Assembly: GCA_963773835.1 (NCBI GenBank)
Contig: CAVZCQ010000001.1
Location: 620,001-684,000, forward strand
From: JOPF136 sp963773835
GTDB lineage: Bacteria > Acidobacteriota > Terriglobia > Acidiferrales > UBA7541
Direction of reading: 5' to 3'
Length of the DNA: 64,000 nucleotides
The notes beneath the pieces were generated by a model. The model was not told the DNA's origin. It was given only the letters and a program-made list of their open reading frames with translations, and did no database searches. Each line of letters opens with the position of its first letter. The stretch's first letter is position 1. The position numbers were made by a program, and so were the translations under genes. This document shows, piece by piece, positions 28,492 to 37,172 of this stretch.

Positions 28492-29196
28492 ATGGTTGGA
28501 GACGCGCGCCAATTCACCCGTCGCTCGGGCCTGGGGGCTGCCCGCCCCGTTCGCTTCAGACTGTCCCTGGGGATTTGTCTGGGGTTGCTGTTCGGCCTCC
28601 TGGGCGCCGGCGCGGCGAGGAGCGCGGAAGCTCGGAACGCGCCCGTGCGCTCCAGCGGTCCGGGAGCACAAATTGCCGTCGCGGATTTCGACGGCGACCG
28701 CTATCCGGATCTGGCCAGCGTCCAGGCAAACTCCACCGACGGCCCCCGCACCAGCTACAGCATCCGCCTTCGGCTCACCCTGGCGGGACACCAATCGATC
28801 CAGGTGATCGGACCAATCGGCGGACTGGAGATTGCCGCTCGCGACGTCAATGGAGACCATGCGATCGATCTGGTTTTGACCGCCTCCTGGTTTCGCCGGC
28901 CCGTAGCCATCCTGCTGAATGACGGCCACGGGAATTTCTCGCGCGTCGAGCCCTCTGCCTATCCGGGGGCTTTTGGGCAATCGAGTGCCAATTGGGCCGG
29001 CACCGAATCCTCCGTATCCGTGGCTGCCGCGGATCCTGCGCAATGGCGCGCGGATGTTTCCACGCCTTCCGGCCGCCCTCTGCGGGCGCGCCCGCTGATG
29101 CGTTTTGTGCTTCGTACCGGTCCCGGCGCCCTGCGCAGTCTTTTCCTGATCTCCCATCCATCCCGTGCGCCCCCCTCGGAAGTGTCATACCTCTAA
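28492..29196 (+). CDS. Exported FG-GAP/VCBS-repeat-like protein preceding the RND efflux genes
   Basis: The protein has 234 residues from ATG 28492; the frame is open further upstream, but the signal-peptide-like helix (LSLGICLGLLFGLLGAGAA) follows this start. Two FG-GAP type calcium-loop motifs are visible, VADFDGDRYPDLASVQ and RDVNGDHAIDLVLTA, spaced as in beta-propeller integrin-like repeats, then LLNDGHGNFS. The C-terminal third is low in motifs. It is placed about 180 bases upstream of the TolC-type gene in the same direction, so it may be part of the efflux operon, although its role there is unknown. Confidence 0.7.
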   Translation: MVGDARQFTRRSGLGAARPVRFRLSLGICLGLLFGLLGAGAARSAEARNAPVRSSGPGAQIAVADFDGDRYPDLASVQANSTDGPRTSYSIRLRLTLAGHQSIQVIGPIGGLEIAARDVNGDHAIDLVLTASWFRRPVAILLNDGHGNFSRVEPSAYPGAFGQSSANWAGTESSVSVAAADPAQWRADVSTPSGRPLRARPLMRFVLRTGPGALRSLFLISHPSRAPPSEVSYL

Positions 29197-29375
29197 CAGC
29201 CTGGCGCCTCGGGGCCCTCGTTTCGAGGCGCGCTGCTTGAATCGAAAACCAGTGCTGCGCGGCCGCGCGGCGGCTGCAAGCGCGACTCGTTGCCGCGGGG
29301 CGTTGCCTGTTGCTCCTCTTCGATCCGAATGCGAGGGCCGTGGCCGGGAACCGCCGCGGGTCTCAGGGAGGTTTC

Positions 29376-30635
29376 ATGCGAAGGTTGTCGAGCCGTCTCT
29401 TCCTCGCGATCCTGCTCCTGCTCTGCGGCGCCCGCAGCGCGCCCGCCCAGCAGGCGTTCACCTGGGAGCAGGTGCGCCAGCGCTTTGAGCAGAACAATCC
29501 CACGCTGCTCGCGGGCAAATTGAACATTGAAGAATCGAAGGCCCAGGAAATCACGGCCTATCTGCGTCCCAACCCGGGCCTCACGCTGCTGGCGGACCAG
29601 ATCGATCCATTTCCCGGTGGACCGGCGCACGGAGCGCTCGCGTTTCTGTTGCCCTCCGCGACGCTCAACTACTTGCATGAGCGCGCCCACAAGCGGGAAC
29701 TGCGCCTGGAAAGCGCGCAGGGGGCCACCGCCATCGCCGAATCGAGCCAGGCGGATTTGGAACGGGGTCTTCTGTTCAGTTTGCGCGGCGCCTTCGTGGG
29801 GACGCTCGAGGCTAAAGCAGTCTTGCGGGTCGCGCGGGACAACCTGGACTATTGGGACCGTGTGCTGCGCATCAGCCGCGACCGCTTCCAGGCCGGAGAT
29901 CTCGCTCAGGTGGACCTGGATCGTCTCGAGCTCCAGCGCGTCCAGTTCGAGGCCGACGTGCAGACCGCCGAGGTCAATCTGAGGACCGCAAAGATCCAGC
30001 TCCTGATGCTGCTGAACGACCGGACACCCGTCGAGAAATTCGACGTGACCGGCCCGTTCGAGTTCAACGACGGCCTTCAGCCGCCTGAGGAATTCCGGAA
30101 GATGGCCATGGAAAACCGGCCCGACTTGAAAGCCGCGATGCAGGCCGTGGACAAGGCCAAAACCGACCACAAACTTGCCGTCGCCAACGGCTCCACGGAT
30201 CCCATCTTCGGCTTCGACGTGGGCCGCAACGCGCCGATCGACCAGTACTTCGGGGTCAGCGTGAGCATTCCGCTGCGGATTTTCGACCGCAACCAGGGAG
30301 AAAAACTGCGCACGCAACTCGACATCGACCGCAACCAGAGGTTGCTGGACGCCACGCAAGCCCTGGTGTTCAGCGACGTGGACTCCGCCTACACCCTGGT
30401 CAACAGCAATCTGATCCTGCTGCGGCCCTACAAGGCGAAATATCTCCAGCAGGCCGTGCGCGTCCGCGAGACCATCCGGTTTGCCTATGAACACGGAGGG
30501 GCGTCCTTGCTGGATTTTCTCAGCGCCGAGAACGACTACCGCAGCATCCAGCTCAACTACGTGAGCCTGGTGGGTTCGTATTTGACGGCTGTGGCCCAAT
30601 TGAACCTGGCCGTCGGACGGGAGGCGATTCCATGA
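29376..30635 (+). CDS. TolC/CzcC-type outer membrane efflux protein
   Basis: The protein has 419 residues from ATG 29376, which follows GGGAGG by five bases; the frame extends upstream without a ribosome site. A signal peptide (FLAILLLLCGARSAPAQQ) is followed by two coiled-coil helical repeats typical of OEP family proteins (ARDNLDYWDRVLRISRDRF...GDLAQVDLDRLELQ; and EHGGASLLDFLSAENDY). It forms the outer membrane duct of a tripartite RND pump. The stop overlaps the start of the adaptor gene (ATGA). Confidence 0.9.
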   Translation: MRRLSSRLFLAILLLLCGARSAPAQQAFTWEQVRQRFEQNNPTLLAGKLNIEESKAQEITAYLRPNPGLTLLADQIDPFPGGPAHGALAFLLPSATLNYLHERAHKRELRLESAQGATAIAESSQADLERGLLFSLRGAFVGTLEAKAVLRVARDNLDYWDRVLRISRDRFQAGDLAQVDLDRLELQRVQFEADVQTAEVNLRTAKIQLLMLLNDRTPVEKFDVTGPFEFNDGLQPPEEFRKMAMENRPDLKAAMQAVDKAKTDHKLAVANGSTDPIFGFDVGRNAPIDQYFGVSVSIPLRIFDRNQGEKLRTQLDIDRNQRLLDATQALVFSDVDSAYTLVNSNLILLRPYKAKYLQQAVRVRETIRFAYEHGGASLLDFLSAENDYRSIQLNYVSLVGSYLTAVAQLNLAVGREAIP

Positions 30636-31777
30636 GAGCCAAATTCTGGAGCCCGCTCGAGGCGGCATTTCTTTGCCTGCCACTGGCCATGTCTCTCGCC
30701 GGTTGCAACCAGAGCAAGGCTGATCCCAAGGCGGAGGCTCCTCCTCCCGCGACCGTCGTGGCTGATTTTGACCCCAACAACTTCAAGGTGGACCACCCGG
30801 AAAAGTTTCCGCTGGCGGCGGCGGTCGAGCACAAGGCGACCCCGGCCTTGAATGTGACCGGCGTGGTCCAGCCCGACATTGCGCGCGCCGTGCCCGTAAT
30901 TTCTCTGGCCGCAGGGCGGGTAGTGGAAATCAAGGCCCGGCTCGGCGACGAGGTGAAGAAAGGCCAGTTGTTGCTCCGCGTCAGGAGCAGCGATGTGTCC
31001 GGCGCGTACCAGGTGTACCGGAAGGCCGAGAACGATGAGCGGCTGGCGCGGCTGCAACTTCAGCGCGCCCAGGTTCTCTACGATAAGGGCGCCATCGCCA
31101 AGAGCGGGCTGGAAGCCGCCGAGAACACCGCGCAGGATGCCAAAGTAGATCTGGACACCGCCACCGAACAGTTGCGGCTGCTCGGCGTGGACAAGGACCA
31201 TCCGTCGGGGATCGTGGACGTCATCGCGCCCATCTCGGGCGTGATCACCGACCAGCAAGTCACCAACGCAGCCGGCGTCCAGGGGCTTTCCGGCCCGAAC
31301 CCGTTCACGATTTCCGACCTGTCGTATGTGTGGATTCTCTGCGACGTTTACGAAAACGATCTCGACGCCGTGCATCTCGGTGAATTCGCTGAGATCCGGC
31401 TGAACGCCTACCCGAACAAAGTCCTCAAGGGGCGGATCGACAACATCCTGCCGGTTCTGGATCCCAGCATCCGCACCGCGAAGGTACGCCTGGAAGTCCC
31501 CAACCCGGAACGCTTGATGCGCATCGGGATGTTCGTGACCGCGACGTTTTACGGCAAGCAGGCGGAAACTCACGTGGCGGTCCCGGCCGCCGCCATTTTG
31601 CACTTGCACGACCGCGATTGGGTCTTCGCGGCGCTCGGCGGAGGCCGCTTCCGGCGCATCGAAGTCGTCGCGGGAGACATGCTTCCCAACCAAATGCAGG
31701 AAATCATTTCGGGCGTCAGGCCAGCCACCCAGGTGGTGTCGAACGCCTTGGCTCTGGAAAGCACGGTGGAGCAATAA
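30632..31777 (+). CDS. RND efflux periplasmic adaptor (CzcB/CusB-like membrane fusion protein)
   Basis: The 381-residue protein has an N-terminal lipobox-like LAGCNQS (about residue 29), so it is probably a lipoprotein. A lipoyl/barrel-sandwich half-motif (ISLAAGRVVEIKARLGDEVKKGQLLL), an alpha-helical hairpin and the second half (VIAPISGVITDQQVTNAAGV) follow in the normal order, then beta-barrel parts. It joins the inner-membrane pump to the outer membrane duct. The metal-binding Met/His-rich N-terminus of CusB is not evident. The czcA-like gene starts at the next base. Confidence 0.9.
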   Translation: MRAKFWSPLEAAFLCLPLAMSLAGCNQSKADPKAEAPPPATVVADFDPNNFKVDHPEKFPLAAAVEHKATPALNVTGVVQPDIARAVPVISLAAGRVVEIKARLGDEVKKGQLLLRVRSSDVSGAYQVYRKAENDERLARLQLQRAQVLYDKGAIAKSGLEAAENTAQDAKVDLDTATEQLRLLGVDKDHPSGIVDVIAPISGVITDQQVTNAAGVQGLSGPNPFTISDLSYVWILCDVYENDLDAVHLGEFAEIRLNAYPNKVLKGRIDNILPVLDPSIRTAKVRLEVPNPERLMRIGMFVTATFYGKQAETHVAVPAAAILHLHDRDWVFAALGGGRFRRIEVVAGDMLPNQMQEIISGVRPATQVVSNALALESTVEQ

Positions 31778-34700
31778 ATGATTGGCTGGCTTGTTGATTT
31801 TGCCCTGAGCAACCGGTTCCTGGTGCTGGTCTTCGCGGTCCTGCTGTTTGCCGCCGGCATCGTTTCGTTCCACCGCCTCCCGGTGGACGCCTATCCCGAC
31901 GTGGCCGACAACTACGTGGAGATCATCACGCAGTGGCCGGGAATCTCCGCAGAGCAGATCGAGCAGCAAGTCACGATTCCGTTGGAAATTGCGATGAACG
32001 GCATCCCGCACGTGGTGCATCTTCGCTCGTTCTCGCTGTTCGGCCTTTCCGACCTGAAGCTGATCTTCGACGACGAGGAAGACAATTTCCGGAACCGCGA
32101 GAGGGTACTGGAGCGGTTTTCGCAGGTCACGCTGCCGCCGGGCGTCGTGCCCACCATGGGCACGGACTGGAGCCCGGCGGGCCAGATCTACTTCTTCACC
32201 CTGCACAGCACCAATCCCCAGTACGACGTGATGGAGCTGAAGTCCATAGAGGACTGGGTCGTCGAGAAGAACCTGAAATCCGTGCCGGACATCGTGGACG
32301 TGGCCAGCTTTGGCGGGCCCACCCGCGAATACCAGGTCCGGTTGGATCCCAACAAACTGATCGCCTACGGTCTCAGCCTGAGCCAGGTCGAACAGCAACT
32401 GGCGAGCAACAACGTGAATGCCGGGGGCAGCTTCATCGAAGCCGGGCTGCAGCAAATCAACGTGCGGGAAGTCGGGCTGGTCAGAACTGTAAACGATATC
32501 GCCAACACGGTTCTTTATTCGAAGAACGGCACACCGCTGCGGGTCAAAGATATTGCCGTCGTCACGCAGGGCCCTAAGATCCGTCTCGGCCAGTTTGCCC
32601 GCGCGATTCGCCGCGAGGACGGAGTGATCGTGGACAATGACGACGTCATTTCCGCATGGGTCCCCATGCGAAAGGGCGCTGATGCCGAGACGGCCCTGGA
32701 AGGACTCCACAAAAAAGTGCAGGAGCTGAACGACCACATATTGCCCGCTGGTGTAAAAATTGTTCCGTTCATCGACCGCAGCGATTTGATCCGCTTCACG
32801 ACTCACACTGTGCTGCATAACCTGACCGAAGGATTCCTTCTGGTTACCATTATCCTGTTTCTCTTTCTCGGGAATGTCCGGGGCGCGCTGATCGTAGCCC
32901 TCACCATTCCGTTTGCGTTGTTGTTCGCGTCGATCTGTCTTGACCTTCGCCAAATTCCCGCGAATCTGCTTTCGCTGGGAGCCTTGGATTTCGGCATGGT
33001 GGTGGACGGCGCAGTGGTCATGGTGGAAAACATCGTGCGCCACATGGCGCGTCCCCGGACCGAACATCGCACCTTGCGGGAAACGCTCTCCGATGCCGCG
33101 CACGAAGTGCAGCGGCCTGTCTTCTACGCCATCGCCATCATCATCACCGCGTACCTGCCCATTTTCACGCTGCAGCGGGTTGAGGGCCGTTTGTTCAAGC
33201 CAATGGCCTGGACCGTGGCATTTGCCCTTCTCGGTGGCCTCTTCTTTTCCATTCTGGTCGCGCCCGTGCTCTGCAGCCTGTTCTTCCGCGCGGGCGCCCG
33301 CGAGTGGCGGAATCCTTTGATGACCCTCCTCACCGGCTTCTATCGGCGGAGCGTCGGCTGGGCCATCGAACATCGCCGGGTGACCGTGGGCGTCGCCGTA
33401 GTTGCCTTTCTCGGCAGTCTTTACCTGTGGTTCGGTCCCGTGATCGGTTCGGAATTCCTGCCCCACCTGGATGAGGGCGCGCTCTGGGTGCGCGGCACGC
33501 TCGCTCCCAGCACGGGGCCGAGCGAAGGAATTCGGGTGATGAACCAGGCGCGGATTGCGCTTTGCTCGTTTCCCGAAGCCACCGAGTGCACCAGTCAAAC
33601 AGGCCGTCCGGACGATGGGACCGACACGACCGGCTTCTTCAATACGGAGTATTACGTGGGCCTGAAACCGAAGGAGCAGTGGCGCCCCGTGTTCCATCAG
33701 GACAAAGAAAGGCTGATCGCGGCGATGAACCGTGAGCTCGACAAAATCCCCGGGGTAATCTGGGGATTCTCCCAGCCGATTGCCGACAACGTCGAAGAGG
33801 CGGTCAGCGGGGTAAAAGGCCAGCTCGCCACCAAGGTGTTCGGCGACGACTTGAAGGTCCTCGAAGAAAAGGCCAATCAGATTGCCGACATCATGCGGGG
33901 GATCAAAGGAATCCAGGATCTCGGCGTCTTTCATGTTCTTGGACAGCCGAACCTGAACGTCACCGTGGACCGCCGGCAGGCCGCCCGCTATCAGATCAAT
34001 GTCGCCGATGTCCAGGACGCCATTCAGACGGCAGTGGGGGGAAATGCCCTGACTCAGGTTCTGCAGGGTGAGGCGCGTTACGATCTGGTGCTGCGGTACT
34101 TGCCGGACTACCGCGAGAAAAGGGAGGCCATCGAGAAGATCCGCCTGCTCTCGCCCGCCGGGGAGCGCGTATCGCTCGCGCAGCTTTGCCGCATCACGGA
34201 AGAGGAAGGCGCGTCGGAAATCTATCGTGAGGGCAACCAGCGGTATGTGGCCATCAAGTTCAGCGTGCGGGGCAGGGACTTGGGCAGCGCCGTCGAGGAA
34301 GCGATCCGGAAAGTGCACGAAAAAGTCCAATTGCCGCACGGATACCATATCGACTGGGAGGGAGAGTACTCCAGCGAGAGGCGCGCGGAAGCGCGCCTGT
34401 TCGTAATCGTACCGTTAACCGTGCTGCTGATTTTTTGCATTCTGTATGCCATGTTCCGTTCCATCAAATGGGCCCTCCTCATTCTTGTCAACGTGGCCCT
34501 TGCGCGGATCGGCGGCCTGCTCGCCCTGCTGATTACCGGCACGCACTTCAGCGTTTCCTCGGGAGTCGGATTCCTGGCGCTCTTTGGCGTTTCGGTGCAA
34601 ACCGGCGTCATCATGCTCGAATACATCAATCAACTCCGCGCGCGGGGCTATACCATCCAGAATTCCGCGATCGAGGGAGCGGTTCTGCGGCTTCGTCCCA

Positions 34701-34918
34701 TTATGATGACCATGTTGGTGGCTACGCTCGGGTTGTTGCCCGCGGCAATGTCCCACGCCATCGGCTCCGATTCGCAGCGGCCGTTCGCGATTGTGATTGT
34801 CGGGGGTTTGATCGCCGATCTGGTGATGAGCGTGATCCTGATGCCGACCTTGTATGTCTGGTGGGCGGGCGAGGGCGACCGGCTTCCCCAGCCCGAGGCG
34901 CAGTTTGAAGGAAGCTGA
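31778..34918 (+). CDS. RND efflux pump of the heavy-metal (CzcA/CusA) family
   Basis: The 1046-residue length and topology are those of HME-RND pumps: helix 1, a large periplasmic loop, six helices, a second large loop, and the final helix group. The family signature in the fourth helix, LGALDFGMVVDGAVVMVENI, matches the charged proton-relay motif of CzcA/CusA (D-F-G-x-x-V-D-G). Other family blocks are DAYPDVADNYVEIITQWPG and GSEFLPHLDEGALWVRG. It probably exports divalent or monovalent metal ions, but the ion cannot be told, and some relatives handle organic compounds. The second periplasmic part has an insert with two Cys (CSFPEATECTSQTG). Confidence 0.92.
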   Translation: MIGWLVDFALSNRFLVLVFAVLLFAAGIVSFHRLPVDAYPDVADNYVEIITQWPGISAEQIEQQVTIPLEIAMNGIPHVVHLRSFSLFGLSDLKLIFDDEEDNFRNRERVLERFSQVTLPPGVVPTMGTDWSPAGQIYFFTLHSTNPQYDVMELKSIEDWVVEKNLKSVPDIVDVASFGGPTREYQVRLDPNKLIAYGLSLSQVEQQLASNNVNAGGSFIEAGLQQINVREVGLVRTVNDIANTVLYSKNGTPLRVKDIAVVTQGPKIRLGQFARAIRREDGVIVDNDDVISAWVPMRKGADAETALEGLHKKVQELNDHILPAGVKIVPFIDRSDLIRFTTHTVLHNLTEGFLLVTIILFLFLGNVRGALIVALTIPFALLFASICLDLRQIPANLLSLGALDFGMVVDGAVVMVENIVRHMARPRTEHRTLRETLSDAAHEVQRPVFYAIAIIITAYLPIFTLQRVEGRLFKPMAWTVAFALLGGLFFSILVAPVLCSLFFRAGAREWRNPLMTLLTGFYRRSVGWAIEHRRVTVGVAVVAFLGSLYLWFGPVIGSEFLPHLDEGALWVRGTLAPSTGPSEGIRVMNQARIALCSFPEATECTSQTGRPDDGTDTTGFFNTEYYVGLKPKEQWRPVFHQDKERLIAAMNRELDKIPGVIWGFSQPIADNVEEAVSGVKGQLATKVFGDDLKVLEEKANQIADIMRGIKGIQDLGVFHVLGQPNLNVTVDRRQAARYQINVADVQDAIQTAVGGNALTQVLQGEARYDLVLRYLPDYREKREAIEKIRLLSPAGERVSLAQLCRITEEEGASEIYREGNQRYVAIKFSVRGRDLGSAVEEAIRKVHEKVQLPHGYHIDWEGEYSSERRAEARLFVIVPLTVLLIFCILYAMFRSIKWALLILVNVALARIGGLLALLITGTHFSVSSGVGFLALFGVSVQTGVIMLEYINQLRARGYTIQNSAIEGAVLRLRPIMMTMLVATLGLLPAAMSHAIGSDSQRPFAIVIVGGLIADLVMSVILMPTLYVWWAGEGDRLPQPEAQFEGS

Positions 34919-34995
34919 GCTGCCGAATCTGTTGCTTTGGGCCCGCGTCTAGGTAAGCGCCGGGTGTAGAGACTGCAGGTTGCGGGGCTGGTGGA

Positions 34996-35610
34996 ATGAG
35001 GTATCGTGCTGCCGGGGGGATTGCCTTGCTGAAAAGAGCCGTTTTGATCGCCGTATTCATCCTTCTGGCGGCCTCGCGCGCCGGCGCGCAGGCCGGGCCG
35101 GGAGAAGGCAGCCACGAGTTGCAGGTTTGGACCGGCGGCGGCCACGGGCTCAACGGGAGCACCTCGGACACCGGCGTATGGAATGTCGGCGGGCGGTACG
35201 GCTGGGTTTTGACCGGCCCGGTGGGCCCCGGTTTTCTGCGCGGCCGGTTCGAGTATGCCGTGGATGTGGTTCCGATCTTTTGCGTCTTTCAACGTACCGG
35301 CGCGACATACGGAGGGGGCGTCAATCCCTTCGCGCTGAAGTGGATTTTCGTGCCGCGGCACAACGTTGCGCCGTATCTGGATCTGGGCGGGGGCACGCTG
35401 TTCACCCTCGACAAGGTGCCTCCGGGCACTTCGCGCACGAATTTCACCTCCAGCGGCGCGCTTGGCGTGCACTTCATTCGCCAGAAATACGCCTGGAGCA
35501 TCGAGGCCCGGTACATGCACATATCCAACGCCGGCCTGACCGTGCCGAATCCCGGAATCAACACGCTGCAAGTGCGCCTGGGCTTCGGCCTGTTCCGCCA
35601 GCCGCGCTAG
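34996..35610 (+). CDS. Acyloxyacyl hydrolase / lipid A 3-O-deacylase (PagL-like)
   Basis: The 204-residue protein has a signal peptide (LIAVFILLAASRAGAQ) and an eight-stranded-barrel pattern. The catalytic region of PagL-type enzymes is present near the C-terminus: EARYMHISNAGLTVPNPGIN, with the His-x-Ser pair. It would remove the 3-linked acyl chain of lipid A in the outer membrane, changing LPS charge and immunogenicity. It stands alone about 80 bases after the RND pump. A start further inside at a TTG (LLKRAVLIAVF) is also possible. Confidence 0.82.
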   Translation: MRYRAAGGIALLKRAVLIAVFILLAASRAGAQAGPGEGSHELQVWTGGGHGLNGSTSDTGVWNVGGRYGWVLTGPVGPGFLRGRFEYAVDVVPIFCVFQRTGATYGGGVNPFALKWIFVPRHNVAPYLDLGGGTLFTLDKVPPGTSRTNFTSSGALGVHFIRQKYAWSIEARYMHISNAGLTVPNPGINTLQVRLGFGLFRQPR

Positions 35611-35669
35611 CCATTTCCCTCCTGTGCCATTGACAGCGGGGGCCGCGGAGGCTAGCGTACCCCGCCAAC

Positions 35670-36065
35670 ATGAACGCGCGCCGGTTCACGCTGCGCCTAT
35701 TCCCCGCGTCTTTCGCCATTTGCCGGCTCGAGCCGGACGCCCCGCTGCCCGGCTGGTTTCCCCGGCGCGGATTCACAGCCGCGATTCGCGCCGCCGACGA
35801 GCTGTGCGTCTATTGTGACGAGAGCGCGGTGCCGCAGGACGTACAGGCGGTGCGCGGCTGGCGTGCGCTTCAGCTCCTGGGCCCCTTCGATTTCAGCGAA
35901 TCCGGAGTGATCGCGGCTGTGGCTGCCCCGCTGGCGGAAGCCGGCATCAGCATCAGCGTGCTGGCCACCTACGACACCGATTACATTTTCGTGCGCGACG
36001 CGGCGCTCGACAATGCCGCGGAGATCCTTCAGGCCGCGGGACATCGCGTGGTGGGTCAGGAGTGA
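35670..36065 (+). CDS. ACT-domain protein (CASTOR/ACT_7-like)
   Basis: The 131-residue protein has two ACT-like halves. The second is clear: LGPFDFSESGVIAAVAAPLAEAGISISVLATYDTDYIFV, as in the stand-alone ACT proteins annotated with the CASTOR-type domain. ACT domains bind amino acids and signal their level. No enzyme or regulator is fused, and the neighbours are not related in function. It starts at the ATG at 35670; no strong ribosome binding site is visible. Confidence 0.8.
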   Translation: MNARRFTLRLFPASFAICRLEPDAPLPGWFPRRGFTAAIRAADELCVYCDESAVPQDVQAVRGWRALQLLGPFDFSESGVIAAVAAPLAEAGISISVLATYDTDYIFVRDAALDNAAEILQAAGHRVVGQE

Positions 36066-36328
36066 GTCCAGGCAGCACGGATTCCGCAGCGCGGATGTCC
36101 TTCGTACAGCTCCTAGAATTGAATTGCGCTCTCATCTCCACTGGCCCCCCGCTCCGGGCCAGGCGTATGCTCGGTTCCAGCCAGGAAGCGGCCGGGCGGC
36201 ATTGAGCATCCCGCTCGCGCGTGCTCGCATCGCACGAGGAGCGAGATGCGAATTCGGCCCGCGGGCACACCGGTACGGGGAAGGGAACCGCGCGCCGGAC
36301 CTTTCCGGAGCGCTGTGAAAGGAACGGT

Positions 36329-37156
36329 ATGAGACGAGTCCAGCAGTTTTCCTGGGGAGTTCTCGCCGCCGGACTGCTGATTTCCGTCGCCATGGACGGC
36401 CAGAACGGGCCGCCGGGCGCAACGCCGCCCCCCGCCACCGCCGTCTCGCCCCCTGCGGCGCCCGCCGCTGCGCCGCAACCGGCTGTTCCTGCGTCCACTG
36501 CCGTCAAACCACAACGAATCGTCGTGCCCGTGGGAACCCATCTCCCTCTCGTTCTGCACAACGGCGTTTCCACGCGCAGCGCTCATCCCGGAGATCCCAT
36601 CTACCTGGAGACGCTCTTCCCCATCCTGGTGGACGGCCGGGTCGTCATACCTGCCGGCACCTACGTGAGCGGCGAAATCACCGAGGCGAAGCGTCCCGGA
36701 CGCGTGAAAGGCCGGGGAGAGATCATGCTGCGCCTGACCAATATGATCCTGCCGAATGGATATCAGGTGAGTCTGCTCGCCACGCCCAACGATGCCTCGA
36801 CCGGCGGCGCAGACACCGTGGACAAAGAAGGGAAGATTAAAGGCGACTCGGACAAAACGCGGGACGCAAAGACAATCGGCGAGACCACGGCCGGCGGCGC
36901 GGGCATTGGCGCGATCACCGGCGGGGGAAAAGGCGCGGGAATTGGAGCGGGAGTCGGTGCGGCCGTGGGTCTGGCCGCCGTCCTGCTCACCCGCGGGCCG
37001 GAGGTGGAACTCCCGCGCGGCACCACGCTGGACGTGGTTTTGGACCGGCCCGTCTTTCTCGATTCCGATCGCGTCCAGTTCACTGATCCGGGGCATGCCT
37101 CGACGCTGGCCGGGCCGCCGAACCACCAGCCGGTCCGGAACGCCTGGCCCGAGTAA
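36329..37156 (+). CDS. Exported protein with proline-rich linker, beta-barrel-like domain and glycine zipper
   Basis: The protein has 275 residues from ATG 36329, preceded by GAAAGGAA; the frame is open upstream but lacks a site. A signal peptide and a Pro/Ala-rich linker (about residues 35-60) lead to a beta-rich domain (VPVGTHLPLVLHNGVSTRS; VIPAGTYVSGEITEAKRPG) that reminds me of the C-terminal domain of VirB10/TrbI proteins. A glycine zipper (GAGIGAITGGGKGAGIGAGV) sits in a region that corresponds to the antenna of such proteins. No other conjugation genes are near, so I do not call it TrbI. An envelope role is likely. Confidence 0.6.
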   Translation: MRRVQQFSWGVLAAGLLISVAMDGQNGPPGATPPPATAVSPPAAPAAAPQPAVPASTAVKPQRIVVPVGTHLPLVLHNGVSTRSAHPGDPIYLETLFPILVDGRVVIPAGTYVSGEITEAKRPGRVKGRGEIMLRLTNMILPNGYQVSLLATPNDASTGGADTVDKEGKIKGDSDKTRDAKTIGETTAGGAGIGAITGGGKGAGIGAGVGAAVGLAAVLLTRGPEVELPRGTTLDVVLDRPVFLDSDRVQFTDPGHASTLAGPPNHQPVRNAWPE

Positions 37157-37172
37157 TTCCCTGCCGTTCGAT

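Noticed and set aside
30557..34348. A 1263-codon open frame on the minus strand
   Set aside because: It is antisense to the adaptor and pump genes, rich in His/Asp/Gln/Gly, and lacks any domain; it is a shadow of GC-rich coding DNA. The same applies to the 930-codon frame at 42651-45443 and the 559-codon frame at 5087-6766 on the minus strand.
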